Shown piece after piece: positions 9,935-20,960 of a stretch of 64,000 nucleotides of DNA; position 1 is the stretch's first letter, and each line of letters begins with the position of its first letter. The notes under the pieces were generated by a model that made no database searches, was not told the origin of the DNA, and saw only the letters and a list, made by a program, of their open reading frames with translations. A program made the position numbers and the translations under genes. Origin of the DNA: Fragum whitleyi (lineage: Eukaryota; Mollusca; Bivalvia; Cardiida; Cardiidae); the NCBI GenBank assembly GCA_948146395.1, contig OX411547.1, positions 56,535,566 through 56,599,565 of the forward strand, given 5' to 3'.

Positions 9935-11070
9935 ACTGAACACCAAAAATAACGCATCGCTTCGTTTTTAAGATAGAACTTTTTTCATAATATCAAGTTT
10001 GAAAGAATAATAATATCAAAATAAACGTTGTTCAATTATTGATTTGTGTCAAAACGGTCGACAACATATACATACGCATTACAGAATTACACACTCATAA
10101 AGGCGACAACCCCAAAAATGAAAAATTTTGAAATTAGAGAAGGTTTCCGATGCTCAGTAAAAGTCACTAGCGCGTCAAGCCATGTGCAAAATTGCACTCA
10201 AAGAATGTCTGACACGTGGATTTCTGAATTTAATCAAGACTTACTCCCAATATGGCTATCCATTAGCTGTGCGTGCTGCCTCAATCTGACTCAAAAGATT
10301 GGGTTTTCGTGCATTTTTTGACCCTCATTGCAAGCTCGTATTTGAGGGGCTACATTTTGAGATAAGTCCAGTCGGTGAAAGATTAGACATTGGTATCACT
10401 TAAAAAGGTGTTCGCGAAGATAGTCTATAGTTGCATGAGCTGAATGGACCATAAAATTGACTTGCTCATGGGGGTTCCATATGGCTATAGCTACTGAAGG
10501 TTTAGATATTCGGCTCAGATTCATAATTTTTGTGTTTCACTGTCACCAATAGTCCACTAAAATCTGAAAAACTGTGACATAGAGAGTAAGAATTTCCGGT
10601 CATATCACCTTATAATGCAGCGTCCTCTTCGTATCAGCATCCAAAGTATGGCATCGAGAGCTGTAAAAATCGATGTTTTTACCTTTCAATAGACCAGTTT
10701 TTGTCCCTCATGGCAGTTGCAAATGTCCTTGATTTAATGAATCTGTTCAATATGACTATGTGCGATAGCGTTCCGAAATTCATTGTTTTTTTGCTACCGT
10801 CAAAGACTGCTTGATCTGATAAATGTATACACTGTTTTTCATTACCACCTTTATTTGCTGTAATACTCGACCAACTTAATTATTGTTAGATGCATTCGAT
10901 TTGTTGCACGAGCAGAAAAAAACATGTATAGCACATTCAAGTGTCTTTACTCATCTGAGTATGAGTTTAGTGGCCGGCCAAACTAAATTAATGTCATATC
11001 AGTAAATTGATTGATTTCAGGGTAAAATTATTTGTCATTGAAAAGCGATGCGTTATTTTCGTTGTTCAGT
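9935..11070. mobile_element. 1.1-kb TIR element, superfamily unknown
   Basis: Inverted ends of about 28 bp: ACTGAACAccaaaaataacg at 9935 and the complementary ACTGAACAacgaaaataacg read inward from 11070, both continuing CATCGCTT. ATAT occurs on both flanks (9931-9934 and 11071-11074) as a possible 4-bp duplication. The 1.1-kb interior has short open stretches only and no recognised transposase, so it is probably a non-autonomous or decayed DNA transposon. Confidence 0.6.
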
Positions 11071-11074
11071 ATAT

Positions 11075-12269
11075 TTAAGTTGAAATAAAAGCTGATAGAT
11101 ACCTTTCGATTTTAATAAGTGATCCATTTCAAGCGGTAGAATCAGCCAAAAAAACGTTTTTAATCACGACATCGCGAAATGCAGTGATATGACGTCACAA
11201 CTACCTATGTCGTTATTCATGTTTACTTTTCATTTTTGGCGCGTTTGGGGATATAGGTAATATCAAGGAATTCGGTGCATACCGCGGCCTTAAGTAGAAA
11301 AATGACAGATATTTAGTCGAAAACTTTGGAGTCAAAGAAATTTCGAAATACGGTTTCTTGCCGGAGTTTATGACGGTTTACCGATCACCCTATTTTTTCC
11401 GCCAATGAAAGGCCACTATTTCGTTTGAAATTCAAAAAATATATCCCATAACCTGACGATCTGCTCGAATAAGTGAGTGACAATAGGTAATTATGGGCGT
11501 GGACTACATTCAAAAACCAGACAGTGACGTCTCATTCTTGGCTGATAAAGTTTCTCGAAAGACCCTTAGCTTGAATCAAGTACTTATAAAAACATTTTTG
11601 TTCCAATGCTCTAGAAGTAATACTTATACAAAAATGTTCATTTAAATGAGGAGCAAATTCTTGAATAATTTGTCTGCATGATTATCAAGAGAAGATCAGG
11701 CAGACATATAACTGTTTCTTATTAATATGAAATATTAATCTATATGTATAAGAAATTACTTAAACCAAGCCTTTCTGTACTCCCTATCACATTTTCAAAT
11801 CGAAATAAAAAAAGAAAAGACGACATGATTCAAACATCTTAAAACTCAATTCCTTTTTAAAAAGTTTTGCAAAGTTCCCGTTAAGAAAAAGATGCAATCA
11901 AATGCTCTATAAAGGATTGATGTTTAAGGTCCATTTCACGACAAGTCATGTGAAGGTTGTCATCGAAAGAGAAATGGTGTGGATTTAAGAGAAGGGAAAC
12001 GACTTTAGACATCTATATTTAAATGTTAGCACTTGAAAGGTAAATGTAGGCAAAATTATTGTAGAATTGTAATTTTAGGGATACAAATATTTGCAAAAAC
12101 AAAGCGATTAGAAGCATGTTAGACATTTGATGGTTGGCCAATATCGAAGGCTCGTATGATCTGTGTAACCTTAATGTAGTATCGATTGGGCACCAAAACT
12201 TGGTAACTACAGTTTTTTTAATGCATTATTTATGTTGCCTTATGCATACACTATATTTCTGACATGAAT
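11075..12269. other. Intergenic, nothing recognised
   Basis: No gene or confident repeat. A short AACATTTTTGT/ACAAAAATGTT inverted repeat sits near 11590-11640. The motif ACCAAAACTTGGTAACTACAG near 12193 resembles the small repeat family at 54316 and 54772. Confidence 0.35.
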
Positions 12270-12545
12270 ATACCTTGGTTCGTTTGTTTGTATGGGGTTG
12301 ACGCCGCTTTCAACAATCTTTCATTTATATCGCAGCGGCTTTAGCACCTGACTAGGGATTCCTGGTATATCTAACACCAGTACCACCAATACCCTTTTTG
12401 CCGAGCCCCAGCTGCTATCCCACATCTACGATTATCGACCCTTTGGTGGGAGAAAAAAGGTCGCAAAGGATGAGTGCCGCATGCGGGCAATCGAATCCAG
12501 GACCTCGACTGAAAGTCCGCCGCACTACCAACTGAGCTGCTGAAT
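12270..12545 (-). mobile_element. V-SINE/RUDI-like tRNA-headed SINE
   Basis: On the minus strand a tRNA-like head has A-box AGCTCAGTTGGTAGTGC (complement of 12522-12538) and a B-box-like GGATTCGATTGC (12487-12498). A body follows with GTGGGATAGCAGCTGG, and a 3' region whose plus-strand form is GTTTGTTTGTATGGGGTT...CGCCGCTTTC. That 3' block resembles the mollusc V-SINE family described as RUDI; the match is from memory of the family and was not searched. Related copies are at 16260, 25815, 26290, 40510 and 50405. Confidence 0.7.
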
Positions 12546-12882
12546 ATGTCGTGATTGACAATTGCTTTTTTTCTCTAAAAATTCAAAACCCCTATAAAAG
12601 AGAGGCATGATGTCCGCGAAAAGATAACTGAATAGAATACAAAATCCATTAGTTGCAACCACGAGGTTTTGTTCACCGAACGTTCCCAATTAATTTTGTC
12701 TCACCAAATGACAAAATAATTACAGAAACAAGATGGTGATTAAAGTCGCTCCTCCCACTTTCTGTTAACCTCGATTTGATTGAAGAATGTATGACGCAAC
12801 AAAAATGAATGACATCATTGATTGACAGGCAGCTCATTTGACCTAGCATTATTCGATGAAAAAATAAGTCGATCGGTAAAAC

Positions 12883-12973
12883 AGTTATAGTTCATTTTCT
12901 GACAATTTACGCGTTTAACCTTGCGCTCTGCTTAGGTTATATCGCGTAAATTGTCAGCAATGAACTATAACTA
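12883..12973. repeat. Hairpin with about 31-bp arms
   Basis: Arms 12883-12913 (AGTTATAGTTCATT...) and 12943-12973 are near-complementary, with a GTTTAACC/GGTTATAT stem continuing inward. It is a short palindromic repeat. Confidence 0.65.
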
Positions 12974-12979
12974 TTACTT

Positions 12980-13330
12980 ATTCCCGACAGGAATAAATGA
13001 TGTCACCCGAGCTGCAGGCTATTTACGAATTAAATCATTTTGAAGTAAGAAACTGGTTTTCATAAGAAACTAGCAGAAATGCGCTTAGATAAAAATGTAG
13101 GCTATATCAACGAGAATGTTTGACATTCAGCTACAGACAGGTTCTATTTCACCTGTTGTTAATAAAAGTTGGGGTTTTTTTTCAAGAAAATCACTCACCT
13201 ACATACCGCTATCAAAAACGATTCTTGGCAGAATAAAGCGATCGAGTTCAAATTGATTTCCGTGAAGCAAATGTCTTGATTTATTTCTATTACAATTATA
13301 CAAATAGTAGACGACAGCAATGGTTGATTG
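12980..13330. other. Intergenic, nothing recognised
   Basis: No coding or repeat signal was identified before the microsatellite. Confidence 0.35.
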
Positions 13331-13332
13331 AT

Positions 13333-13858
13333 TAAATAAATAAATAAATGAATGAATGACTGAATGAAAAAATGCATGAATGGATGGGTAGATGGATGGA
13401 TGGATGGATGGATGGATGGATGGATGGATGGATGGATGGATGGATGGATGGATGGATGGATGGATGGATGGATGGATGGATGGATGGATGGATGGATGGA
13501 TGGTAGATTGATGGATGGATGGATGGATGGATGGATGGATGGATGGATGGATGGATGGATGGATGGATGGATGGATGGATGGATGGATGGATGGATGGAT
13601 GGATGGATGGATGGATGGATGGATGGATGGATGGATGGATGGATGGAAGGAAGGATGGATGGATGGATGGATGGATGGATGGATGGATGGATGGATGGAT
13701 GGATGGATAGATGGATGGATGGATGGATGAATGGATGGATGGATGGATGGATGGATGGATGGATGGATGGATGGATGGATGCATGGATGGATGGATGGAT
13801 GGATGGATGGATGCATGGATGCATGCATGCATGCATGGATGCATGGATGCATGGATGC
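13333..13858. repeat. (GATG)n microsatellite, about 0.5 kb
   Basis: A tetranucleotide array, opening AAATAAATAAATGAATGAATG, then long runs of GGAT, and closing with ATGC-type units near 13800-13858. Isolated interruptions occur (GTAGATTGATGG near 13502, GGAAGGAAGG near 13644). Because 4 is not a multiple of 3, every frame reads through as a His-Pro-Ser-Ile or Met-Asp-Gly-Trp repeat, so the long open frames here are artefacts. Confidence 0.97.
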
Positions 13859-13859
13859 T

Positions 13860-14542
13860 TGTGTTGACTCTTTTAAACATTCACAACATACTGATAAGTC
13901 CATCGAACATTATTAAGAACATGATTATACAGATCATTCTTATGCAGATAAAAAATCGCAAGTTTATTATATTACAACAAAATTGAACAAATGATCGAAC
14001 GACCATCCAACTTACGGTACATGTAACAAATTGAAGCATAACCTTAGACAATGGGATTTCTCCCTTCTGTTAGGACCAAATTTTCTTTTGGTTTGAAACA
14101 AATTTGAGTTAATTAAGTTGAATCATGTTGAAAAAAAACACCAATACTGCGTTTAAGCTTGTTTGATCCAAAGACGGCAACAAACACACATATCTGTTGA
14201 AAGACATATTTTGCCAATGAATTTATTCTTCGATCAATTTCATTTGCTTGATATGCTTTCACAAGTTAAAAACGCACAAATATTCGGAAAGGGTTCAACG
14301 ACCACAAAAACCCATCTTTTTTTTAAAAAAAAGAAAAAGAAATTGACCTATGATGTTTTTTCTTATTTTCCCCTTTTTGGTTCGGTTATATAATTATACC
14401 TTGGTAAACCAAAAATAACATGTGGAGAAATGTTGCTATTTTAAAAGTTATTTTAAACATAAGTAAGATTTTTATATTTACTTAGAATTTGAATACATTT
14501 TTGTATGTTTGATTAAAAAATGTATTTTTCATGCTATTGTAA
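13860..14542. other. Intergenic, nothing recognised
   Basis: AT-rich with A- and T-runs. No gene or repeat was recognised. Confidence 0.35.
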
Positions 14543-14670
14543 ACAGTTAATTATATCAAGAAATTGACAAGGTGGCTGATTTAAGAGTGAATGTGAGAAG
14601 GACGAATTTTGAATGAAATTAAGGGGAGGTAATATGACATCGCTAAGTGTGTTCAATTTGGCGAATTAAC
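14543..14670 (-). mobile_element. MITE family A, half copy
   Basis: ACAGTTA at the edge, then GAAATTGACAAGG, a GTGAATG-type subterminal and GGGGAGGTAAT match one arm of family A up to its centre. The other arm is absent. Confidence 0.5.
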
Positions 14671-14892
14671 GATATTTCATTAGCACTCTTAAAAAAACTA
14701 CTTACTTATAAGAATGTTGGAAAATGGTCGATTGTTATAAGTTTATCAAATTTTAAGAAGAAAATAAAGCTTTATGATGATAAGAAGTCTTTAAATGAGG
14801 ACCAAACAGGGAGACCCTAGAAATTGGTCTGTTTTCTTGAAAATTGAAAAAATCGAATTTGACCAAAAAAGGCGTTCTTTCAATTGCATTTC

Positions 14893-15725
14893 GTTCAATA
14901 ACGAGTATGAGAGCCGGCACTGTCAATTACAGCCTGACAGCGCCTCTGCATACTCCTGTTCTGAATTACTCTTTTGGGAATAACAGACCATTTTTCTCTA
15001 TGGATCTGGCCGAGCTCTTGGAGTGTCCTCGGCTGGACCTGGCGAGCCGAAACTCGGACCTGTAGCTCATTCCACATATGCTCTATCGGATTTAAGTCCG
15101 GCGAGCGAAAGTCCGGTGAGCGAGTCGGCCAGTCCAGACGTGAAATGCCCTATTTTTGGCGATAATCTTTGACTATACGGGTCATGTGTGGGCGGGCATT
15201 ATCATCCATTAAAATGAGTCCATCCCCAATAGCACCAATGTCATATCTTACGGGGGTATTGAAGATTTAATCAATGTACCTACGAGCTATCAGAGTACCT
15301 CTTTCTAAAATGATAAGATCAGTCCGCCCATCCCAGCTGATGCCACCCCAAACCATGATGGACCCACCCCATAACGATCGTGCTCAGCAATGTTTGCGGC
15401 ATGAAACCTTCCCCCCCCGGCCTTCACCACACCCTAGCCCGCCTATCAGTGTAGTCCAGGCAATACCTGGACTCATCCATGAATAGCACGGGCGCCAGCG
15501 TCAAGTATGCGCCAGCCAACGTGGTCCAATGCCCATGTTAACCGACTGCGACAATGAACTCGGGACAGTGGTAAACGAATACATGGTCTTCTTGACCTAA
15601 GGTTATGCTCATGCAGCCGTGTTCGTATGGTTTGAATCAAAACAGTATGGTGTACCCCCATGGATTGCCAACATCACGGTGGGAACCCCATTGCTCCACC
15701 ATACTAAGCGCACGCCACAATTGTT
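14893..15725 (-). pseudogene. Decayed Tc1-like transposase
   Basis: Minus-strand fragments in several frames read as a Tc1-family transposase. An HTH-to-core segment (HEHNLRSRRP..GLPL type) spans 15480-15660. The first catalytic D (LFMDESRY) is near 15465-15480, followed by WGGISWDGRTDLI, the second D in MDDNARPH near 15190-15215, and DWP..SPDLSPIEHMW with the final E near 15070-15130. Several frameshifts and internal stops rule out an intact protein. The piece is noticeably more GC-rich than its surroundings. Terminal repeats were not found, so the element boundaries are unknown. Confidence 0.85.
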
Positions 15726-16000
15726 AGACAGATTAATGTCGTCTGATATTTGGATTAGCCATGAGTAACGACTTAAAAGTCAATAAAGTACTGAAAAACA
15801 GACACTAAGCATCTACATGAAACCTGTACATGTAGGAAATGAGGAAAGACAGGTAAGAAACCGGGGTTACAAAATGTTTTAGTGACAAAAATTCTTATCT
15901 TATATTGATATTAATACATGTAAGGCTTGGCTAATAATTGTTTCTTGCATTTCATAGCCGTTCTCTTCTGGTATATTTTAAAAAGAGTATCGTCGGTTAA

Positions 16001-16057
16001 ATTCCGAAACCTCGTAAATACAGCTTTAATCAAGCTGTAGTTACGAGGTTTCGGAAT
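16001..16057. repeat. Hairpin with 26-bp arms
   Basis: Arms 16001-16026 and 16032-16057 begin ATTCCGAAACCTCGTAAATA and pair with one mismatch around a 5-nt spacer. The motif AAGCTGTAGTTACGA recurs near 27356 and in related form near 38090, suggesting a dispersed short palindrome. Confidence 0.75.
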
Positions 16058-16259
16058 AAAAATGATGGTATCGCGTTCACATATATCTAAATGTACTGTG
16101 ATATTATATCATTTGAACCCATTACACTTTTCAAGGATTCGAAAATCAAAGAATTGAATTTCAGTTTTGGCATTTTTTGTTAAAATTAAGACATTATCAT
16201 TCTCTTCAAAAATGCTATACGTTTCAAAAATAATTGTCCTTTTTATCTCTGAAAGTATG

Positions 16260-16428
16260 ACGCCGTCATAGCGCAGTTGGTATCGCGTCGGACTGACAAT
16301 CTAGAGGTCTCGGGTTCGATCCCCGACGGCGGTACTCGTCCATTCCGACTATTTGTCTTCCACCAATGGGTTGATAGTCGTAAACCTATGTGGGATAGCA
16401 GCTGGAGGCTAGGAAAGGATCTGATAGT
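16260..16428 (+). mobile_element. tRNA-headed SINE, V-SINE-like
   Basis: The tRNA-like head has A-box TAGCGCAGTTGG (16269-16280) and B-box GGTTCGATCCC (16313-16323), followed by a body with CCACCAATGGGTTGATAGTCG and GTGGGATAGCAGCTGGAGG. The putative anticodon stem does not pair well, so this is not called a tRNA gene. Its tail runs directly into a tandem-core repeat at about 16430. Confidence 0.7.
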
Positions 16429-17205
16429 AGTGGATCTCACCGAAGTAATTTCTTGCAAAGTTTCATTCACATTTGCCTAGATTTTGAGATGTTATTCTAC
16501 ATAATCGCGACGCCTGGATGCAACACTAAAAACTGCACCGCCCCCTCTGCTATGTCCATTTGTTTTTATGTAGTTTTTTCTGGGGGGGGGGGAGCAGACG
16601 ATCAAAATATTTCAAAAACAAGTTTTGAGAAGGTCCTTAAAGGAACATTTCTTCCAAGTTTTGTCGAAATCCACCCATTGAATACTGGTTAGGAGAAGAT
16701 GTTTAAAGATTTCAGGCTAAAATACAGCCCATTCTGCAACATCCATATTTGGGAGTCAATCAAATATCAATGAACAAGTTTTGAGGAGGGTCCTGCAAGG
16801 AACATTTCTACCAAATTTGGTTACTGAGGAGAAGACCTTTAAAGATTTCAGGCTAAAAAGTCCCGCCCTGCCTCACCCATAATTTGGGTGTCAATCAAAA
16901 ATCCACGAACCAATTTTGAGACGGGTCACCCAAGGAACATTTCTTCATATTATGGTAGAAAATGTCAAATTGGTTACCGAGGAAAAGATGTTTAAAGATT
17001 TCGGGCTCAAAAAATCCCCACCCTACGACGCCCATATTTAGGGGTCAAACAAAAATCCGCGGTCAAATTTGGAGAAGGGTCGCCCAAGTAACATTTCTGC
17101 CAAGATTTAAAGATTTCGGGCTCAAAAAAGCCCCACCTTGCCACGGCCATATTTGGGGGTCTAATGAAAATCCACTAACAAATTTTGAGAAGGGTCACCC
17201 AGTTC
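16429..17205 (+). repeat. Tandem-core repeat, truncated copy
   Basis: Four to five degenerate units of about 150 bp share AAAGATTTC.GGCTCAAAA, GCCC.CCCTGCC.C, CATATTTGGG, GAGAAGGGTCACCCAAGGAA and ACATTTCT..CAAG with the arrays at 31410-32750 and 56040. The opening segment AAAGTTTCATTCACATTTGC matches the start of the 31-kb element. Neither terminal cap is present. A G-run lies at 16582-16592. Confidence 0.75.
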
Positions 17206-17639
17206 TTTGATTCCAGTCCCATGATTCTTCGATTGTCTATTTGCCGATTTGGAAAGATATACCTCGATGGCTTTTGTAAATGCAAATTGACACAGAAAAG
17301 TATAACTTTTACTTACTTTTTTAACATCAACACTTTCGCACATATATAGGGGACATTTAATATCTGAACAATTCCGTCGACAAATTTATCCAATGTTTAT
17401 GGGCGGAATTCCAACATTTTTCTAAATAAACGTATTGAATTGTATTGTGTAAACAGGTTAGCTAGTCAGAACATTTGCTAGATAGACCTCGGTTACTTAT
17501 TGGCTGCTGTAGCATGCGAATATTTTTGCTATTCCTGTCTTTGTGCAACGATTATCATTTTATACTGCAAAGATAAAATATGACATGAATGGTAATTAGC
17601 CATTCATTGATCTTAATTCTATCATTACACGCAATTCCA
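17206..17639. other. Intergenic, nothing recognised
   Basis: No gene or repeat was identified. Confidence 0.35.
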
Positions 17640-17725
17640 TGTCTATAAACAGCATGCAGCCGAGTGAAGGTTACATTAGGGTCAATAGTCGAAAAAGTTC
17701 CGTGTTGCTGTTTCATTCCACTATT
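17640..17725 (+). repeat. Dispersed repeat shared with 34165-34250
   Basis: GTCTATAAACAGCATGC...GTCGAAAAAGTTCCG..TGCTGTTTCATTCC matches the sequence at the left end of the insertion that splits the 34-kb LINE. The two differ by scattered substitutions. Confidence 0.5.
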
Positions 17726-17759
17726 TTCAATAGAATCACGTGATGAAAAAGATGTTGTC

Positions 17760-17837
17760 GAGACTACCCCCTAAGAACTGTTCCAACGGACAAATACCTC
17801 TGCATGAAAACATGTTTAGGATTCGCAATGAAAACTG
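17760..17837 (+). repeat. Inverted repeat, left partner of 19861-19940
   Basis: About 80 bp (CCCTAAGAACTGTT.CAACGG, then TACCTCTGCATGAAAAC and GGATTCGCAATGAAAAC) recurs in inverted orientation at 19861-19940. The partners are about 2.0 kb apart with few differences. Either they are ends of a 2.2-kb element or two copies of one dispersed repeat. Confidence 0.65.
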
Positions 17838-19010
17838 TTAAGGCGTCTGCTAATTTGTTTGAATACACGTCGGTTTCGACATTATTTGTACAACCAGAAG
17901 CCACGTTAGCCTCAGTCTTCTCTTTTATACCCGTTATCTAAAAGGAATGTCTTATGTTCGAAATTTATATGCATTATTGCAAATGTATGCGTATGTTACG
18001 GACTCTGCCTAATTCTTTTGGTATGTTACAGTATCTTCCCTACAGTGTTACAACCTCTGTCATTGATATTGCATACAAAAATACAAATTTTCTTGACGAC
18101 AGGATTTTCAAATAACACAAAAAGAAACGAAATCCGAGTTATCTAAGCTTTTTCTGCGAAATACGAGGTAGATGGGGAGAAAAGTCCCAAAACTTCATTA
18201 ATGCATTCTGATCTCCTTTTTAATTTATGTAAAAAGTATGTCTTCCTTCTTTTCAATTATATCTGTTTTACTTTCAGGATAAGAAAGCACTCGCAAATGT
18301 TAATTATACGAATACCTATACATGGTAGTCTAATCAACATCGTATTTTACATTCACCTGCTTTAAATGAAAGGGATCTTGTCAAGGAAGTGTAGGCTTAA
18401 AATCCCGAAATCGAAATGGATTAAACATTCTCAAAAACATCGGTTTAAATCTCTTCTACAAATGACGGTGTTACGATTGTTCGCTCGGCATTTCTCCAAT
18501 ATGAAACTTTCCAATATGAAACTTTTGTTCAAATAATTCTACATTTGCTGTTTTTAAAAATGTAATTAATGGGTTCGTGGTGCTTATTTTATACCTAGAC
18601 CTGTGTACAAATGGGTACCATCAGCCAAGCGCGTTGTTAAAGTTGCTTTTGAAATTCTAAGGAAAATATAACCCTGAAGTGAAATTATTCAAAAAATATA
18701 AATCTAAGCACAAAAAGGTCCTGTTACACCTTTTGATTTAAAATGAACACTAATTTGCATTGAAGTCAATACGAGAATTGAAGGGAAAAGAACCTTTATT
18801 CGGTCTATACAAAAAGTCAATCAAACCTTCTGAACTATCTACGAGATTTGTACAAAAACGGTCAAAACAGCTAGTAATGCTCTGATCTGAAATATTTTCT
18901 GAGAGGATAGACCCGCCGAAATACTAGATGATTAAAGTTTTTGGTTTTTAAGTTTTTCGAAATCACAGGACCTCCACGAGAGCCTGGGACGCTCTTACGC
19001 CTCCTTCCCT
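17838..19010. other. Non-coding interior between inverted repeats
   Basis: No ORF of note and no recognised repeat. Confidence 0.35.
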
Positions 19011-19014
19011 GCAA

Positions 19015-19150
19015 TAAAGTTCAAGAACTGGTTCTAGAACGTGAATTGGAAATTCAAGAACAGTCGAACTAGCTCTTGAACCAGTTCCTGATCTAGTTCT
19101 TGAACTTCTTGTACTAGATATTGAATCAGTTCTTAAATTTGAGTTCAAGG
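19015..19150. repeat. Cluster of GTTCTTGAAC-type palindromes
   Basis: At least six imperfect iterations of a short unit around GTTCTTGAACT / AGTTCAAGAAC, spaced roughly 20-25 bp, e.g. TCAAGAACTGGTTCTAGAAC at about 19020. It is a degenerate short tandem repeat with dyad symmetry. Confidence 0.6.
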
Positions 19151-19860
19151 GTTGGGATAATTTCACCAATTATCATAAGGCACTTTTTGCATTAATACTT
19201 CACCGCCCTGACTATAATGCTACAACGAGTATATTGTTATCAAATATCCTTAATTTTTTTCCTTTGATGTTTTTCAAACTAATTTCGAACAATAATATTC
19301 TGATGTTGGTATAATCATTATGTGAAAGTTTGAAGTAAATCGGATTGTGGACTCATTTGGGAAAATAAGTGTATGTTAACAGACGAGCGGACGGATATGC
19401 ATACGGACAGACAGGAAATCATAGCTAGAATAGCTTATAAATCCCATTCAAGTAAATAAAACTTAAGAAATGTTTTCCATAAGAACCTGTAATCTATATT
19501 AGTGATGTAGTTACTATACTTTAACACTCTCTATTATGCATCGTAACATATATTTTATTACATTTTTTCGATTTTTTTATATTTTCAGTTGTGATAATAG
19601 GGAGGAAAATATTACCAATTATTTCAATTGGAGTTATTATTTGAGATTGCAGGAATTTCCAATATGAATCGCAATCTAAAACATTTTTATGCCTTTACTT
19701 CGAAAAATGACACACATTACTTCTAACTTCCCTTTAATTTTCAAAGTTCTAGTTATTTGCAGGGTAAGATATGAAAGTTAATGATTATGCGGAGTATCAG
19801 ACTGCAAAAGCTACACTTGTCTTGAAGCGTATTTGTTTTCCGTAAGTAAAGAAACCGTGA
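19151..19860. other. Non-coding, nothing recognised
   Basis: AT-rich. No gene or repeat was recognised. Confidence 0.35.
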
Positions 19861-19940
19861 CTGTTTTCATTGCGAATCCTTAACACGTTTTCATGCAGAG
19901 GTATTTGTCCGTTGTAACAGTTCTTAGGGATGGAGACTGC
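19861..19940 (-). repeat. Inverted repeat, right partner of 17760-17837
   Basis: The reverse complement matches 17760-17837 nearly throughout. It ends about 20 bp before a MITE-B copy. Confidence 0.65.
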
Positions 19941-19958
19941 TTCCCTGGACAACACAAT

Positions 19959-20213
19959 CATATGTGACCCGTCACGCGAGATGGGACCATCTGGATAGTG
20001 CGTAAATCGTCGACCCTAGTCAGACTGTGCGAATTGTGCAGACTGACAAGGGTCGAAACCTTCAACAGTGTGCTTATTTTCTGAATCTAAAATGTTCAAT
20101 TTACCTTTCAGTGAAAGGAGTTTAGAAATGCGACCTCTGGTTGACCTATGCTGGACCAAATTATTTACAGAGTTCCCAGATTGTCCCTTTTCGCCTGACA
20201 GGTCACATATATT
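19959..20213 (-). mobile_element. MITE family B, copy 2
   Basis: Ends ATATGTGACCCGTCACGCGA and its near-complement at 20178-20213 flank an interior matching 9425-9698 in reverse orientation. Length 255 bp. It is non-coding. Confidence 0.65.
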
Positions 20214-20599
20214 TCTAAAAACAAAAAAATTCATACGTCTATAAAAAATTTTGTGCATAACGTAGGATTTATTTGCATCTAATCGCTCCGTAATACTGCT
20301 CTGACTTTTCCGTAATCTGGAAAGAGCCCCACACGAAGGTGTAGTGACTGTAGGTCATTTCTTAGGTAATTCGGCTTCTGTTTGTACTTTGTCAATACGC
20401 ATTCAGAGCAAGAGCACCGCCTCGACTCGGCTGTTGAGTGTTGGGTGGTGGAAAAAGTTAAAAAAAAAAAAGATAAAAAAGGGGGACATAGTTTGCACAA
20501 AAGGCATCTAGAGTTATTCCCCTCGATAGTTTCAGTTGCTCTTTTGATAGTGAACACGTGTGTCAAGTTTCAAGTGAATGCTTTCAGTAAAACCACAGA
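20214..20599. other. Intergenic, nothing firm
   Basis: Contains AGTTATTCCCCTCGATAGTT and a following TCTTTTGATAGTGAACACG stretch, which read like a dispersed repeat but have no second copy in the window. An A-run lies at 20460-20471. Confidence 0.3.
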
Positions 20600-20960
20600 T
20601 GTCACAAAATGTCAAAGACCTCGGGAATAATGAGGGCAAAAATATGAAAGCGCTTCATATTGCACGCGGGTTTATATGACGTCACTAACATTACTAAAGA
20701 TGACGTTACGGAAAAAGAAGAACGAAAGTTTAAAATTGGACATATTATGAATTCATAAAATCGCATTTGTTACGTGCGTTGTGTAATGAAATCATAAAAT
20801 GTCCAAAAGATCTACATAGATGATTGGAAAGTTTAAAGGAATTTGTTTATTTTTAGCATTTTGACCAAAGTACCTACAGAAGCCGTATTACGCCCAAAAT
20901 TACCCACAATTACTTCACTTACGTCCGAAATAAAATACCTTCCAGTTAGCAAAAAAGCGA
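20600..20960 (+). repeat. Dispersed repeat family C, copy 1
   Basis: Shares, in order, AAGACCTCGG.AATAAT..GGGC, ATGAAAGCGC, a near-palindromic block around CATATTATGAATTCATAAA and TAAAATGTCCAAAAGATCT, and ACTTACGTCCGA with 48630-48965. It is diverged, without clear termini. Confidence 0.45.

Noticed and set aside
13195..13903. Long open frames encoding His-Pro-Ser-Ile or Met-Asp-Gly-Trp repeats on both strands
   Set aside because: They are produced by the (GATG)n microsatellite, which is open in every frame. There is no start, splice or codon signal.
14543..15725. Complete Tc1 element with terminal repeats
   Set aside because: Transposase homology is clear but no matching inverted ends could be found around it, so only the pseudogene is called.
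16261..16332. Possible functional tRNA gene
   Set aside because: A and B boxes are good but the anticodon stem does not pair, and a SINE body shared with copies at 12270, 26286 and 50405 follows.
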